The notes beneath the pieces were generated by a model. It saw nothing but the letters and a program-made list of their open reading frames with translations. It did not search any database and was not told where the DNA came from. Below are positions 13,143 to 21,139 of a stretch of DNA of 21,139 nucleotides, piece after piece (the first letter of the stretch is position 1; each line of letters opens with the position of its first letter). The DNA comes from a virus: positions 1-21,139 of IMG/VR virus record IMGVR_UViG_3300029319_000628; one strand, 5' to 3'. The position numbers were made by a program, and so were the translations under genes.

Positions 13143-13800
13143 CCACAGGAACTCCGTATTGTTGTGACAACTGACGATTGATATCATCCATACTTGGTTG
13201 ACCTTTCACAGTAGCCCAACACACAATACTATATCTTTTACCTCTTGTCACTGGTTCTACTCCGTGCATATAGTAATGACTAGATGGGAAACAAACCATC
13301 ATACCAGGTTCGGGTCTCACACGGATGTGATGTTCTGGAAAAATAAAATCACCACCTTCAAAATCATCATTCAGATAGAACACCATTGAGATATCTCTAT
13401 CGGTAGATTTCTTCCAAATATGTTCTCCCTTTGGTGTGACCCAGATACTCTCTCCATCAATGTGAGGTTTATAGTGTCCACCAACACCATAAGATAAAAC
13501 CTGTGGAACTTCACTACTATCAATTTCAATGCCATAAAAAGGATTAATGATTTCTTTTACGGCATGACGAAGAAGTCCTTCGATCTTGGGGAACAATGGT
13601 CCCATGGGAACAATCTGAGTATCTCTTGTCTTCTTATCAACCTGCCATGAAGTCTCTCCGGTTCTATTTGTAGTCTCCGCATCAAACACAGAAAGATCTT
13701 CACAAGGAGATCTCTTGATATGATCAACCATCTCCCGAATACCTTCGGGAGAAATTACATTAGGTCGAATTAAAATGTGAGTCAGTGGATTATCAATCAT
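13138..13800 (-). CDS. 2OG-Fe(II) oxygenase, prolyl-4-hydroxylase-like
   Basis: The 220-residue protein has the 2-oxoglutarate/iron oxygenase core: LSYGVGGHYKPHIDGES with H113 and D115 of the HxD motif, RDISMVFYLNDDFEGGDFIF (strand and G-G-x-F pair), PEPGMMVCFPSSHYYMHGVE with the distal iron ligand H179, and PVTRGKRYSIVCW with the basic residue that binds 2OG (R189 or K188). This is the layout of the P4H/PKHD group common in cyanophages. It hydroxylates an unknown target. It starts 30 bases after the giant repeat gene, with an extended -10 promoter between; its position suggests the fiber as a possible substrate. Confidence 0.88.
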   Translation of the reverse strand: MIDNPLTHILIRPNVISPEGIREMVDHIKRSPCEDLSVFDAETTNRTGETSWQVDKKTRDTQIVPMGPLFPKIEGLLRHAVKEIINPFYGIEIDSSEVPQVLSYGVGGHYKPHIDGESIWVTPKGEHIWKKSTDRDISMVFYLNDDFEGGDFIFPEHHIRVRPEPGMMVCFPSSHYYMHGVEPVTRGKRYSIVCWATVKGQPSMDDINRQLSQQYGVPVV

Positions 13801-13818
13801 ATATTCAGTGTTTTGTTT

Positions 13819-13827
13819 ATTATAGCA
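13819..13827 (-). promoter_or_regulatory. Extended -10 promoter candidate before the oxygenase gene
   Basis: TGC-TATAAT on the minus strand is a perfect extended -10 element, 18 bases upstream of the ATG at 13800 and just after the stop of the giant repeat gene. No -35 box is recognisable, as is usual for this promoter type. It would uncouple the downstream genes from the giant fiber gene. Confidence 0.5.
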
Positions 13828-13829
13828 TA

Positions 13830-16800
13830 TTATTGGGGAAGTCCATGGGCTGCTGCTGACATTCCTCGATGGTCTAATCTAAAGTGCTTCATTGGTCCTT
13901 TTAATACTGCTGTATTAGTATCGTTAGCATAATCAAGACGATGCACCTGCGAATTTCCAGAAGGACTAGGACCAGGATCACCACCAGTAAAATAACCAAA
14001 GGAAGCATTGCCTGTTGCTCCCATTCGTTCCTTCGAAGATGCTAATGGTCCTCTTGATAATGCCGTTGCAGTGTCATTAGAATAATCTACACGAGATAGA
14101 GTGCTCCTAGAAGGATAACCACTACCAAAGTAACCAAAGGAACCATTACCGGTTGCTGTAAGACGACCAAGCTCTAGATGTAAAAATCCTTTTGCTGCAG
14201 CTGTGGCAGTGTCATTAGAATAATCAATACGGTCTACTGTTGACATGTACACCCATCCACCACCAAAGTAACCAAAGCTTTGATTACCTGTTGCTGCCAA
14301 CCTATTTCTAGCAACAGTCAATGGGCCTTTTGGTGATGCCGTTGAAGTATCAGTAGAATAATCAAGACGATCTACTGTTGATGCTGTACTCGGAGCATCT
14401 CCACCACCAAAGTATCCAAAGGAAGCATCACCTGTTGCTGCAGCATATTTTCTACCAACACTTAATGGTCCTCTTGCTAATGACGTTGCAGTGTCATTAT
14501 TAAAATCAATACGATCTATTGATGTAACATCAGCACCTGCTGGGAAACTGTATCCACCAGCCACATAACCAAAACTACTATTATTAGTTGCACCAGCACT
14601 ATATTCTCTTTCTGCAACACTCAATGATCCTTTTTCTACTCCCGTTACAGTATCATTATTGAAGTTAATGCGATCAAGAGATGATTTTGCCGGAGTGCTT
14701 GAAGGACCAGTAGTCCGAACATTTCCACCACCAAAGTATCCAAAAGATGTAATTGGATATGTTGGAATCAAACGATTTTCAACCACTGCTGGACCCAATA
14801 TATTATCGAATCCATTTTCTCTGGCACCTGTTGCTCCCATATAATGTCTGCCAACAGATAAGTTACCTCTTGGTGATGCCGTTGCGGTATCATTGGAATA
14901 ATCAACACGGTCAACGGTCGAACCGTTCGAGTGGCCAGCAAAATAACCATGAGTGGAAGTGCCTGTTGCTCCCATGTAATTTCTGCTACCCGTTAATGGT
15001 CCCTTAGGTGATGCCGTTGCGGTATCATTGGAATAATCAATACGATCTACTATCGATCTTGGAGTGCTATTATAACCACCACCAAAGTATCCAAAGGAGG
15101 CATTGCCTGTTGCTCCATTGACACCATATCTAGCTAGACTCAGTGGTCCCTTTACTACGGACTGTGCACTATCATTAGAATAGTCAATACGATTTACTGT
15201 TGATATTGCACCACTAATGTAACCACCAGCAACATAACCAAAGTCTTGATTACCTGTTGCACCATGATAAATGGAAGTACTTGACAGATTACCTCTTTCT
15301 GATGCCGTAGCGGTGTCATTTGCATAATTAATACGGTCTACTATTGTCCCAGCAGCAGGAGAACCACCAACCGTATATCCAAAGTCTTTATTACCCGTTG
15401 CTGCTACATATTGTCTAGCAAGACTCAATGGTCCTCTTGGTGATGCCGTTGCAGTATCATTCAAGTAATCAATACGTTGAACTAATGAGAGATTTGAAGG
15501 AGATGAAGCTGGATTTTCTCCACCCATGGCATAACCATGAGTACCACTACTTACTGCACTATTTCGTTGCGTCCTAGTTTCCAATGATCCTTTTGCCACT
15601 GCTGTTGCGGTATCATTGGAATAATCAATACGATCTACAATTGATTCCCAGTTAGGATTTGTCGCAGTTTGTCTACCAGCAACAAAGTAACCCATGTTAG
15701 AAGTTCCATAAGTTCCTGCTGCATAATTCACTGTTCTTACTTCTTTTAGAGGAAGTGCATTTGCCCGAGGACTTGCTGCTGCTAACATATTCCTGGCAAC
15801 ACTCAATGGTCCTTTTGATGCTGCTGTCGCAGTATCATTAGAATAATCAACACGTTCTACTGTTGATTTTGCTGGACCAGGAGCACCACCACCAAAGTAA
15901 CCAAAGTCAGCATTACCTGTTGCTGTAAGTTCTTTTCTCGTTGCACCAAGAGGTCCTTTGGATGCTGCTGTTGCGGTGTCATTGGAATAATCAACACGGA
16001 ATATCGAACTAGTCACACTTCCAAGATGATTCGAACCACCACCAAAGTATCCAAAGTTAGCATTACCTGTTGCTCCATGAGAATGCTTCTGTTGACCCAA
16101 AACACCTTTTGGTGATGCTGCTGTGGTATCACTAGAATAATCTAAACGATCCACAACAGAATATTGAGCTAGTGCTGGATTTCCCCCACCACCAAAGTAA
16201 CCAAAGTTAGTATTACCTGTTGCTGCTACAAAACGTCTACCAACACTTAATGGTCCTTTTGCTACTGCCGTTGCGGTGTCATTAGCATAGTCTACGCGGT
16301 CTACTGTTGTTACGTAAGCAGAACCACCGGCAGGACCTAAACGTCCACCACCAAAGTAACCGAAAGAAGAAGTTCCCGTGGATCCAAGGTATCTTCTAGC
16401 ACTAGATAATGGTCCTTTAGGTGATGCCGTTGCCGTATCATTAGAATAATCAATACGGTCCATTCTTGATGCCGCAGGATTACGACCACCAAAGTAACCA
16501 AAGTCCTGATTTCCTGTTGCTGATAATCCCGGTGCAGGACCACTCAATGGTCCCTTGACTGCTGCCGTTGCGGTGTCATTAGAATAATCAGTACGGTCTA
16601 CTGTTGTTTTTGAAGGACTACCACCACCAAAATAACCAAAGTCAGTTCCGACAGAAGTAAGACTGGTAACACTAAAAGCACCGAATGATGTTGCTACTAC
16701 TAAAGGTCCAGGTCCTTTGAGTGGATTACCATTCATTCTAGAACTTGATCCTGAGTGTTGCTGTCTCGATTGAACTAATGGTCCTTTGACTGCTGCTGTT

Positions 16801-19634
16801 GCGGTGTCGTTAGAGTAATCCAAACGATCTACTGTTGTTACATCAGGATTACCACCTCCACTCCAATATCCAAAATCAGCATTACCCATTGCTCCCTTAC
16901 CATACTTAGAGGTAGCTAATGGTCCTCTTGCCAATGCCGTTGCGGTGTCATTAGAGTAATCAATACGATCTATATTTGAAACATCACCACCATATCCACC
17001 ACCACCAATGTATCCAAAGTTAGCATTACCTGTTCCTGCCGTAAATCCATTACCGTAATCAGTTCTTGGAAGCATATTTCCTTTTGGTGATGCCGTTACG
17101 GTGTCATTCGAATAGTCAACTCTACTTATTGTTGTTAGACTAGTCCAAGCACCAGCAAAGTAACCAAATGATTGATTACCCATTGCCGCAAAATAAAAAT
17201 GAATAGCTGACAAATTACCTTTTGCTGCTGCCGTTGCAGTATCATTAGAATAATCAATACGGTCTACTGATGATATTGCAGATGAAGTATTTCTTCCACC
17301 ACCAAAATAACCAAAGTCAGTATTACCTGTTGCTGCCCCGCCATATCTTACGTCGGTTAATGGTCCTTTTGGTGATTTCGCGGCGCTATCGTTAGAATAA
17401 TCAAGACGGTCTACTGATGATTTGCCTGTAGTAGGAGAAGCACTATAATCCTGCCCTCCAGCAAAATATCCATGAGAGGCACTACTTGCTGCTAACCCAC
17501 GATAAATCTCAGGAGTTGTTGGTCCTCTTCCTGTTGCCGTTACGGTATCATTAGAAAAATCGATACGTTGTAACTGCTGAGAAGTTCCTGGCGTTCCACG
17601 ATCATAGTATCCAAAGTCAGTTCCTAGTGGTACTATATTATCTCTAGCATCGTCTGCTGAAAAAAGTGCAGTTAAAAGACCAGTGTTAGTAGAAAGTGCA
17701 TTTGCTGCTGCACTTGATGCTGCCAATTGACTTCTAGCAACACTCAATGACCCTTTTGCTACTGCGGTTGCCGTATCATTAGAATAATCAATACGATCTA
17801 CTAATGATACTACAGAGGGAGATTCACCACCACCAAAGTATCCAAAAGAACTATTTCCTGTTGCTGCCAAATCTTGTCTACCACCACTTAAAAGACCTTT
17901 AAGTGATGCGGTGGCAGTATCATTAGAATAATCAATACGATCTACTGATGATTTGTAACTAGGACCACCACCACCAAAGTAACCAAAGTCACTATTACCT
18001 GTTGCTGCAATGTGTCCTCTAGCAACACTCAATGGTCCTTTAGGTGATGCTGTAGAAGTATCACTTGAGTAATCTATACGGTCTACTGTTGTTCTATATG
18101 AAGGTCTTCCACCACCAAAGTATCCAAAGTTGGTATTACCCGTCGATCCAAGAAGACTTCTAGCTTCACTTAATGATCCCTTTGTTGCCGCAGTTGCTGT
18201 ATCATTAGAATAATCAATACGATCTACTGTTGATAGTGAACCAGGAGCTCCACCACCAAAGTATCCAAAGGAAGAATTACCTGTTGCTGCCAAATATGAT
18301 CTAGCAGAACTCAATGGACCTTTTGGTGATGCTGTAGAAGTATCACTTGAGTAATCTATACGGTCTACTGATGATTTATTAGGAGTATAACCACCACCAA
18401 AGTAACCAAAAGAACTATTACCTGTTGCTGCTAAGAATCCTCTAGCACTAATTAATGGTCCTTTTGTTGATGCCGATGCAGTATCATTAGAATAATCAAT
18501 ACGATCTACTGTTGTTTTATACGAGAACGCACTAACTTCACCACCACCAAAATAACCAAAGTTAGTTGCTACTGGTGATATGTTTGAAGTATCAGGAAGT
18601 CCTTGTTCTTTACGACTTAGTGCTGCAGAATCATATCTTGAAGTACTACCACCATAACCATTTGAAAGTCTTCCTCCTGCTACTGCTGCATTTGCAGTGT
18701 CATTAGAATAATCAATTTTAGACAATATTCCTTCACTATAACCCGCATGATATCCAAAGTTTTGATTACTTGTTGCGCTATGATACTGAAAGTAAATATT
18801 ATTATTGTTTATTGGACCTTTAGTTGATGCCGTAGCAGTATCATTAGAGTATTGAATCCGAGTTACCGTGGTTGAAAAACTGTTGGAAGGAGTGCTACCA
18901 CCAGCAAAATAACCAAAAGAACTATTGGATGATGCATTATGACCATGTAGAGGAACACTGAGTGGTCCTTTTGGTGATGCCGTGGCAGTATCATTACCAT
19001 AATCAATACGGATTACTGTTGATCTTGCACTAGGAATGGAGCCTCCACCAGTAATGTAACCAAAACTTTGATTACCTGTTGCTGTCAAATAATCTTCTGA
19101 TTCGCTTAATGGACCTTTTACTACTGGTGTTGCGGTGTCATTACCATAATCAATACGGCTCACTGTTGATATACTACCACTAACATATCCACCAACAACA
19201 TAACCAAAGTTAATATTTCCTACAGATGAATGCGTGTATATACTATAACTTAGTGGTCCTCTAAGTGACATTTGTGACGTATCATTAGAGAAATCAAGAC
19301 GTTGTACAAATGATCTTGTACCAGGAGTGGTATCAGAACCACCAGTAAGATAACCGAAAACAGAACTACTAGTTGCTGCGTGTTTCTCAACACTAGAGTT
19401 AAATGATCCCTTTGATAATGTATCTGCACTATCATTAGAAAAATCAAGACGATCTATCGTGGTTATACCAGCTGATTCAGTGCTAGGATTTCGACCACCA
19501 GTCCAATATCCAAAAGGAGCAGGACTAGATGCAAAAAAAGGACTCGGAGTTAACCAAACATCACCTCTCGTGGACCAAGTTCCAGAGAGTTGCTCTTCGT
19601 ATACTTGCTTTAATCTAAATATTCCCCTAGACAT
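13830..19634 (-). CDS. Giant 36-repeat protein, predicted six tandem six-bladed beta-propellers (fiber/adhesin)
   Basis: This 1934-residue protein is 40 N-terminal residues (MSRGIFRLKQVYEEQLSGTW...) followed wholly by 36 repeats of 46-57 residues (longer where a linker follows). The consensus is FGYFGGG, a variable 4-13 residue loop, STVDRIDYSNDTATA, S/A-x-KGPL, then AATGNxx. The Gly-Gly after hydrophobics and the periodic strands resemble kelch-type blades. After blades 6, 12, 18, 24 and 30 the repeat ends in a longer linker, dividing the protein into six blocks of 318, 315, 325, 315, 317 and 304 residues. No enzyme motif, signal or chaperone domain is seen. The short N-terminus is the likely virion attachment. 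The start overlaps the DUF6445 gene by 8 bases. Role in host recognition or decoration is inferred. Confidence 0.85.
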   Translation of the reverse strand: MSRGIFRLKQVYEEQLSGTWSTRGDVWLTPSPFFASSPAPFGYWTGGRNPSTESAGITTIDRLDFSNDSADTLSKGSFNSSVEKHAATSSSVFGYLTGGSDTTPGTRSFVQRLDFSNDTSQMSLRGPLSYSIYTHSSVGNINFGYVVGGYVSGSISTVSRIDYGNDTATPVVKGPLSESEDYLTATGNQSFGYITGGGSIPSARSTVIRIDYGNDTATASPKGPLSVPLHGHNASSNSSFGYFAGGSTPSNSFSTTVTRIQYSNDTATASTKGPINNNNIYFQYHSATSNQNFGYHAGYSEGILSKIDYSNDTANAAVAGGRLSNGYGGSTSRYDSAALSRKEQGLPDTSNISPVATNFGYFGGGEVSAFSYKTTVDRIDYSNDTASASTKGPLISARGFLAATGNSSFGYFGGGYTPNKSSVDRIDYSSDTSTASPKGPLSSARSYLAATGNSSFGYFGGGAPGSLSTVDRIDYSNDTATAATKGSLSEARSLLGSTGNTNFGYFGGGRPSYRTTVDRIDYSSDTSTASPKGPLSVARGHIAATGNSDFGYFGGGGPSYKSSVDRIDYSNDTATASLKGLLSGGRQDLAATGNSSFGYFGGGESPSVVSLVDRIDYSNDTATAVAKGSLSVARSQLAASSAAANALSTNTGLLTALFSADDARDNIVPLGTDFGYYDRGTPGTSQQLQRIDFSNDTVTATGRGPTTPEIYRGLAASSASHGYFAGGQDYSASPTTGKSSVDRLDYSNDSAAKSPKGPLTDVRYGGAATGNTDFGYFGGGRNTSSAISSVDRIDYSNDTATAAAKGNLSAIHFYFAAMGNQSFGYFAGAWTSLTTISRVDYSNDTVTASPKGNMLPRTDYGNGFTAGTGNANFGYIGGGGYGGDVSNIDRIDYSNDTATALARGPLATSKYGKGAMGNADFGYWSGGGNPDVTTVDRLDYSNDTATAAVKGPLVQSRQQHSGSSSRMNGNPLKGPGPLVVATSFGAFSVTSLTSVGTDFGYFGGGSPSKTTVDRTDYSNDTATAAVKGPLSGPAPGLSATGNQDFGYFGGRNPAASRMDRIDYSNDTATASPKGPLSSARRYLGSTGTSSFGYFGGGRLGPAGGSAYVTTVDRVDYANDTATAVAKGPLSVGRRFVAATGNTNFGYFGGGGNPALAQYSVVDRLDYSSDTTAASPKGVLGQQKHSHGATGNANFGYFGGGSNHLGSVTSSIFRVDYSNDTATAASKGPLGATRKELTATGNADFGYFGGGAPGPAKSTVERVDYSNDTATAASKGPLSVARNMLAAASPRANALPLKEVRTVNYAAGTYGTSNMGYFVAGRQTATNPNWESIVDRIDYSNDTATAVAKGSLETRTQRNSAVSSGTHGYAMGGENPASSPSNLSLVQRIDYLNDTATASPRGPLSLARQYVAATGNKDFGYTVGGSPAAGTIVDRINYANDTATASERGNLSSTSIYHGATGNQDFGYVAGGYISGAISTVNRIDYSNDSAQSVVKGPLSLARYGVNGATGNASFGYFGGGYNSTPRSIVDRIDYSNDTATASPKGPLTGSRNYMGATGTSTHGYFAGHSNGSTVDRVDYSNDTATASPRGNLSVGRHYMGATGARENGFDNILGPAVVENRLIPTYPITSFGYFGGGNVRTTGPSSTPAKSSLDRINFNNDTVTGVEKGSLSVAEREYSAGATNNSSFGYVAGGYSFPAGADVTSIDRIDFNNDTATSLARGPLSVGRKYAAATGDASFGYFGGGDAPSTASTVDRLDYSTDTSTASPKGPLTVARNRLAATGNQSFGYFGGGWVYMSTVDRIDYSNDTATAAAKGFLHLELGRLTATGNGSFGYFGSGYPSRSTLSRVDYSNDTATALSRGPLASSKERMGATGNASFGYFTGGDPGPSPSGNSQVHRLDYANDTNTAVLKGPMKHFRLDHRGMSAAAHGLPQ
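18043..18088 (-). repeat. 46-base exact repeat, copy in blade 10
   Basis: These 46 bases match 18325-18370 exactly, coding the blade core around DRIDYSSDTSTASP. The copies are 282 bases (two blades) apart, pointing to recent duplication or gene conversion inside block 2. Confidence 0.9.
18325..18370 (-). repeat. 46-base exact repeat, copy in blade 8
   Basis: Identical to 18043-18088, while flanking bases and the intervening blade 9 differ. The identity includes synonymous positions. Confidence 0.9.
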
Positions 19635-20160
19635 TTTGTATTAACAGCTTCTGGTATATCATTGAGTTATTTAGTTGGTCACCAAAACCATCCCCATATG
19701 AATGCCACAAATCTGCACTGAATAATACAATACGATTATACTTTACATATACATTAGAATATTCTTTCCACTCTTCTTTATTATTGGGATCAAATGTTCT
19801 CATAATATCTTCTTGCGTCTGAATGCCATGCAACTGACAAGCATACTCATCCGGGAATGAGTCAAATCCAGTCTTTAGATGACTATAAAAACTCATACCT
19901 CTCTTTGATACACAATCACCGGGCATTGTTAAGTAGATGACTGCAATCCAATCACAGGCAACATTAGCAGTGATTGGATTTGGAGTATTCTTGAGAGAAA
20001 CTTCATTAAATAAGTTCTCTGCTTTTATCTGACGACCCAGAAGGTGTGAAATCTTCTGGGGTGCCTCGTCAGTAAAAATTGGTTCACCTTCGATGATACC
20101 TTTAAGATATGCATGTGCCATATCATAAAAGTCATCGGCAACAATAATCTTTTGATTCAT
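19627..20160 (-). CDS. DUF6445 family protein (possible 2OG-oxygenase-like fold)
   Basis: The 177-residue protein has the pattern I know for DUF6445: KIIVADDFYDMAHAYLKGII at the start, CDWIAVIYLTMPGDCVSKRG, then MSFYSHLKTGFDSF, and NRIVLFSADLWHSYGDGFGD near the end. Families of this kind are distant relatives of cupin-type 2OG oxygenases; two histidines in equivalent strands (in SHLKTG and LWHSYG) fit, but a full HxD...H triad is not evident, so catalysis is uncertain. It starts three bases after the upstream gene's stop with AGGG in front, and its stop overlaps the giant repeat gene. That tight coupling hints it acts on, or with, that protein. Confidence 0.65.
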   Translation of the reverse strand: MNQKIIVADDFYDMAHAYLKGIIEGEPIFTDEAPQKISHLLGRQIKAENLFNEVSLKNTPNPITANVACDWIAVIYLTMPGDCVSKRGMSFYSHLKTGFDSFPDEYACQLHGIQTQEDIMRTFDPNNKEEWKEYSNVYVKYNRIVLFSADLWHSYGDGFGDQLNNSMIYQKLLIQNV

Positions 20161-20163
20161 TTA

Positions 20164-21003
20164 TCAACCCTGAAGTTTCTTCTGCTCCTCTTCTGGAGAA
20201 CCTGCAATCATACCAAGATTTTCTCCGGTGACTTCTTGAATACCAGTGAGAACTTTCTTCTGAAGATCATTGAGGAAGTCCATCTTACCTTGAGGACTTT
20301 CAATGAGTTTATTCAGAGGCAGATAACCTTCGGGAAGTGTGTTTCTCTGGTCAACAATTGAAGGTGCAGAAGCACGACGCATACTGTGCAGGTTACCAAT
20401 AGAGATACCAGTCTGTGCAGCAACCATTTCGTCCATTGCCTGGTCAGCAAAACGACGTTCCCAATAAGCACCATCAGACTCAAGGAACTGCTCTCTGGTG
20501 ACTGGTTTGCCACCATTCTGTTCCAGAAGCTTCTCAAGAATCTTATCTAAGTGCTCCATCTGATGCAGACGATCACGAATTTCAAGTTCACAAGACTTCA
20601 GGTAATGAGTCAATGACAGTTCATCCAAATCAAACCAGCACAGTTTTTTAGATCCGCCACCTGGTCCACCCTCTTCCCAGAAGATTGGTTGACTACGATC
20701 CTTATCTGCCCACTTGAATTCAAACTCACGAACCTTTTGCTTCATCTCAATGAGTTTGTACATGTAACCCTCTGCCATCTGACGACGAGACTTCAGAGTG
20801 TTCTCGAAAGCAACTGGAAGTGTATGAGTTTCAAGGAGTGCAAACTTTTCCAACTGGAAGTTAGTTCTACCTTGTGCAAGTTCCTTATCACTCTCCTCCC
20901 ATCTCAGAACATTAGCAAATGCCTGCTGGAGATATTCATCGTCCATCACTGCCTGCTCAGAAGTGACTGGAGTGTAAGACAGTGCAGTGTTTTTATTAGT
21001 CAT
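20164..21003 (-). CDS. Conserved cyanophage protein of unknown function, 279 residues
   Basis: The protein is soluble and mostly helical: SEQAVMDDEYLQQAFANVLR, WEESDKELAQGRTNFQLEKF, a long charged central part with WEEGGPGGGSKKLCWFDLDE, then ELEIRDRLHQMEHLDKILEK and a C-terminal LPEGYLPLNKLIESPQGKM. I believe it is conserved in T4-like cyanophages; no function is known. A structural or assembly role is only a guess. GGGAG lies five bases before the ATG at 21003, supporting that start. However, the same frame stays open without a stop to the window edge, so a longer fused product is possible. Confidence 0.75.
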   Translation of the reverse strand: MTNKNTALSYTPVTSEQAVMDDEYLQQAFANVLRWEESDKELAQGRTNFQLEKFALLETHTLPVAFENTLKSRRQMAEGYMYKLIEMKQKVREFEFKWADKDRSQPIFWEEGGPGGGSKKLCWFDLDELSLTHYLKSCELEIRDRLHQMEHLDKILEKLLEQNGGKPVTREQFLESDGAYWERRFADQAMDEMVAAQTGISIGNLHSMRRASAPSIVDQRNTLPEGYLPLNKLIESPQGKMDFLNDLQKKVLTGIQEVTGENLGMIAGSPEEEQKKLQG

Positions 21004-21139
21004 GGGTTCTCCCTTTACAATTTTAGTAATCAGTTTTTTCCACTGTTGTGCAATTTTTTTCCAGTCACACTTCTGTGAGATGTGATTGGAAAGAGATTTT
21101 GAGATTTGATTATAATATGTTCTGTCCCCTTCAAAATAA
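21004..21139 (-). CDS. C-terminal end of an upstream gene, open in frame with the 279-residue protein
   Basis: Codons from 21138 down to 21004 contain no stop and read YFEGDRTYYNQISKSLSNHI followed by SQKCDWKKIAQQWKKLITKI and VKGEP, then the ATG of the next gene in the same frame. The other two minus frames contain stops. The CDWKKIAQQWKKLI ending resembles the last helix of GT-B glycosyltransferases, so this may be the tail of a group-1 glycosyltransferase that has lost its stop. Too little is visible to be sure. It contains no ATG, GTG or TTG in frame, so it must begin outside the window if real. Confidence 0.4.

Larger units (their letters stand above)
13833..19514 (-). repeat. 36-unit tandem repeat array arranged 6 x 6
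   Basis: Blocks (minus strand, in reading order) are 18561-19514, 17616-18560, 16641-17615, 15696-16640, 14745-15695 and 13833-14744, each with six units of about 145 bases. The plus-strand signature CCACCACCAAAGTA(A/T)CCAAA, coding FGYFGGG, recurs through it. Block 2 is the most uniform (all six units FGYFGGG); block 1 is the most diverged (WTGG, LTGG, VVGG, ITGG, FAGG, HAGY). Each block ends in a related closing motif such as SRKEQGLP, AAANALS, PRANALPL or AAAHGLP. Confidence 0.9.

Noticed and set aside
14659-15007. Open frames of 60-84 residues in other frames of the giant repeat gene
   Set aside because: They arise from the low-stop, repeated codon pattern of the repeat array and vary with each unit.
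13833-19514. Regularly spaced repeats resembling a CRISPR array at a glance
   Set aside because: Units are about 145 bases, imperfect, uninterrupted in frame and translate to a consistent protein repeat.

Overview
The window looks like part of the genome of a T4-like marine cyanophage (a contractile-tailed myovirus of Synechococcus or Prochlorococcus). The evidence is a set of T4 core genes in cyanophage form (baseplate gp48 and gp53, ssDNA-binding gp32, helicase loader gp59, late coactivator gp33) mixed with genes typical of cyanophages: phoH, the flavin-dependent thymidylate synthase thyX, an MGME1-like exonuclease, a DUF1825 protein otherwise known from cyanobacteria, a glutaredoxin and a NodU/CmcH carbamoyltransferase. 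Genes are tightly packed, often with 1-8 base start/stop overlaps, and no stretch over about 180 bases lacks a gene. I saw no tRNA, CRISPR, insertion sequence or photosystem gene.

Layout. 1-1352 (+ strand): the end of a baseplate operon (gp48, partial at the left edge, then gp53). It runs head-on into gp32, with overlapping stop codons. 1349-6213 (- strand): a replication/recombination/late-transcription operon read from a promoter near 6235-6264: two small proteins, thyX, an 83-residue protein, phoH, MGME1-like exonuclease, gp33, gp59, DUF1825, and gp32 with its own promoter. 6261-7369 (- strand): an early-type cluster of small genes. One operon has a near-consensus sigma-70 promoter and a clear terminator, and carries four short genes, including a 30-residue membrane peptide. 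A further small gene has its own candidate promoter. 7453-8924 (- strand): conserved small cyanophage proteins (DUF6433, a single-span membrane protein), a glutaredoxin and a frameshifted small gene. 8929-21139 (- strand): a surface/accessory module with carbamoyltransferase, GT9-like glycosyltransferase, sulfotransferase, a prolyl-4-hydroxylase-like 2OG-Fe(II) oxygenase, a DUF6445 protein, several unknowns and a giant repeat protein of 1934 residues.

The most striking item is the giant protein. Parsed by hand it contains exactly 36 repeats of about 48 residues. Longer linkers with a recurring closing motif divide them into six blocks of exactly six, each 304-325 residues. This predicts six tandem six-bladed beta-propellers, probably a host-recognition fiber or virion decoration. 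It is flanked by two possible oxygenases and lies near a sulfotransferase, a glycosyltransferase and a carbamoyltransferase, so the module may build a chemically modified adhesin or glycan. That link is inference.

Other points of interest are an apparent -1 frameshift with a hairpin and SD-like element near 8615, a reading frame at the right edge that runs without a stop from a glycosyltransferase-like tail into a conserved phage protein, and a gp32 with no cysteine and hence no T4-type zinc site.
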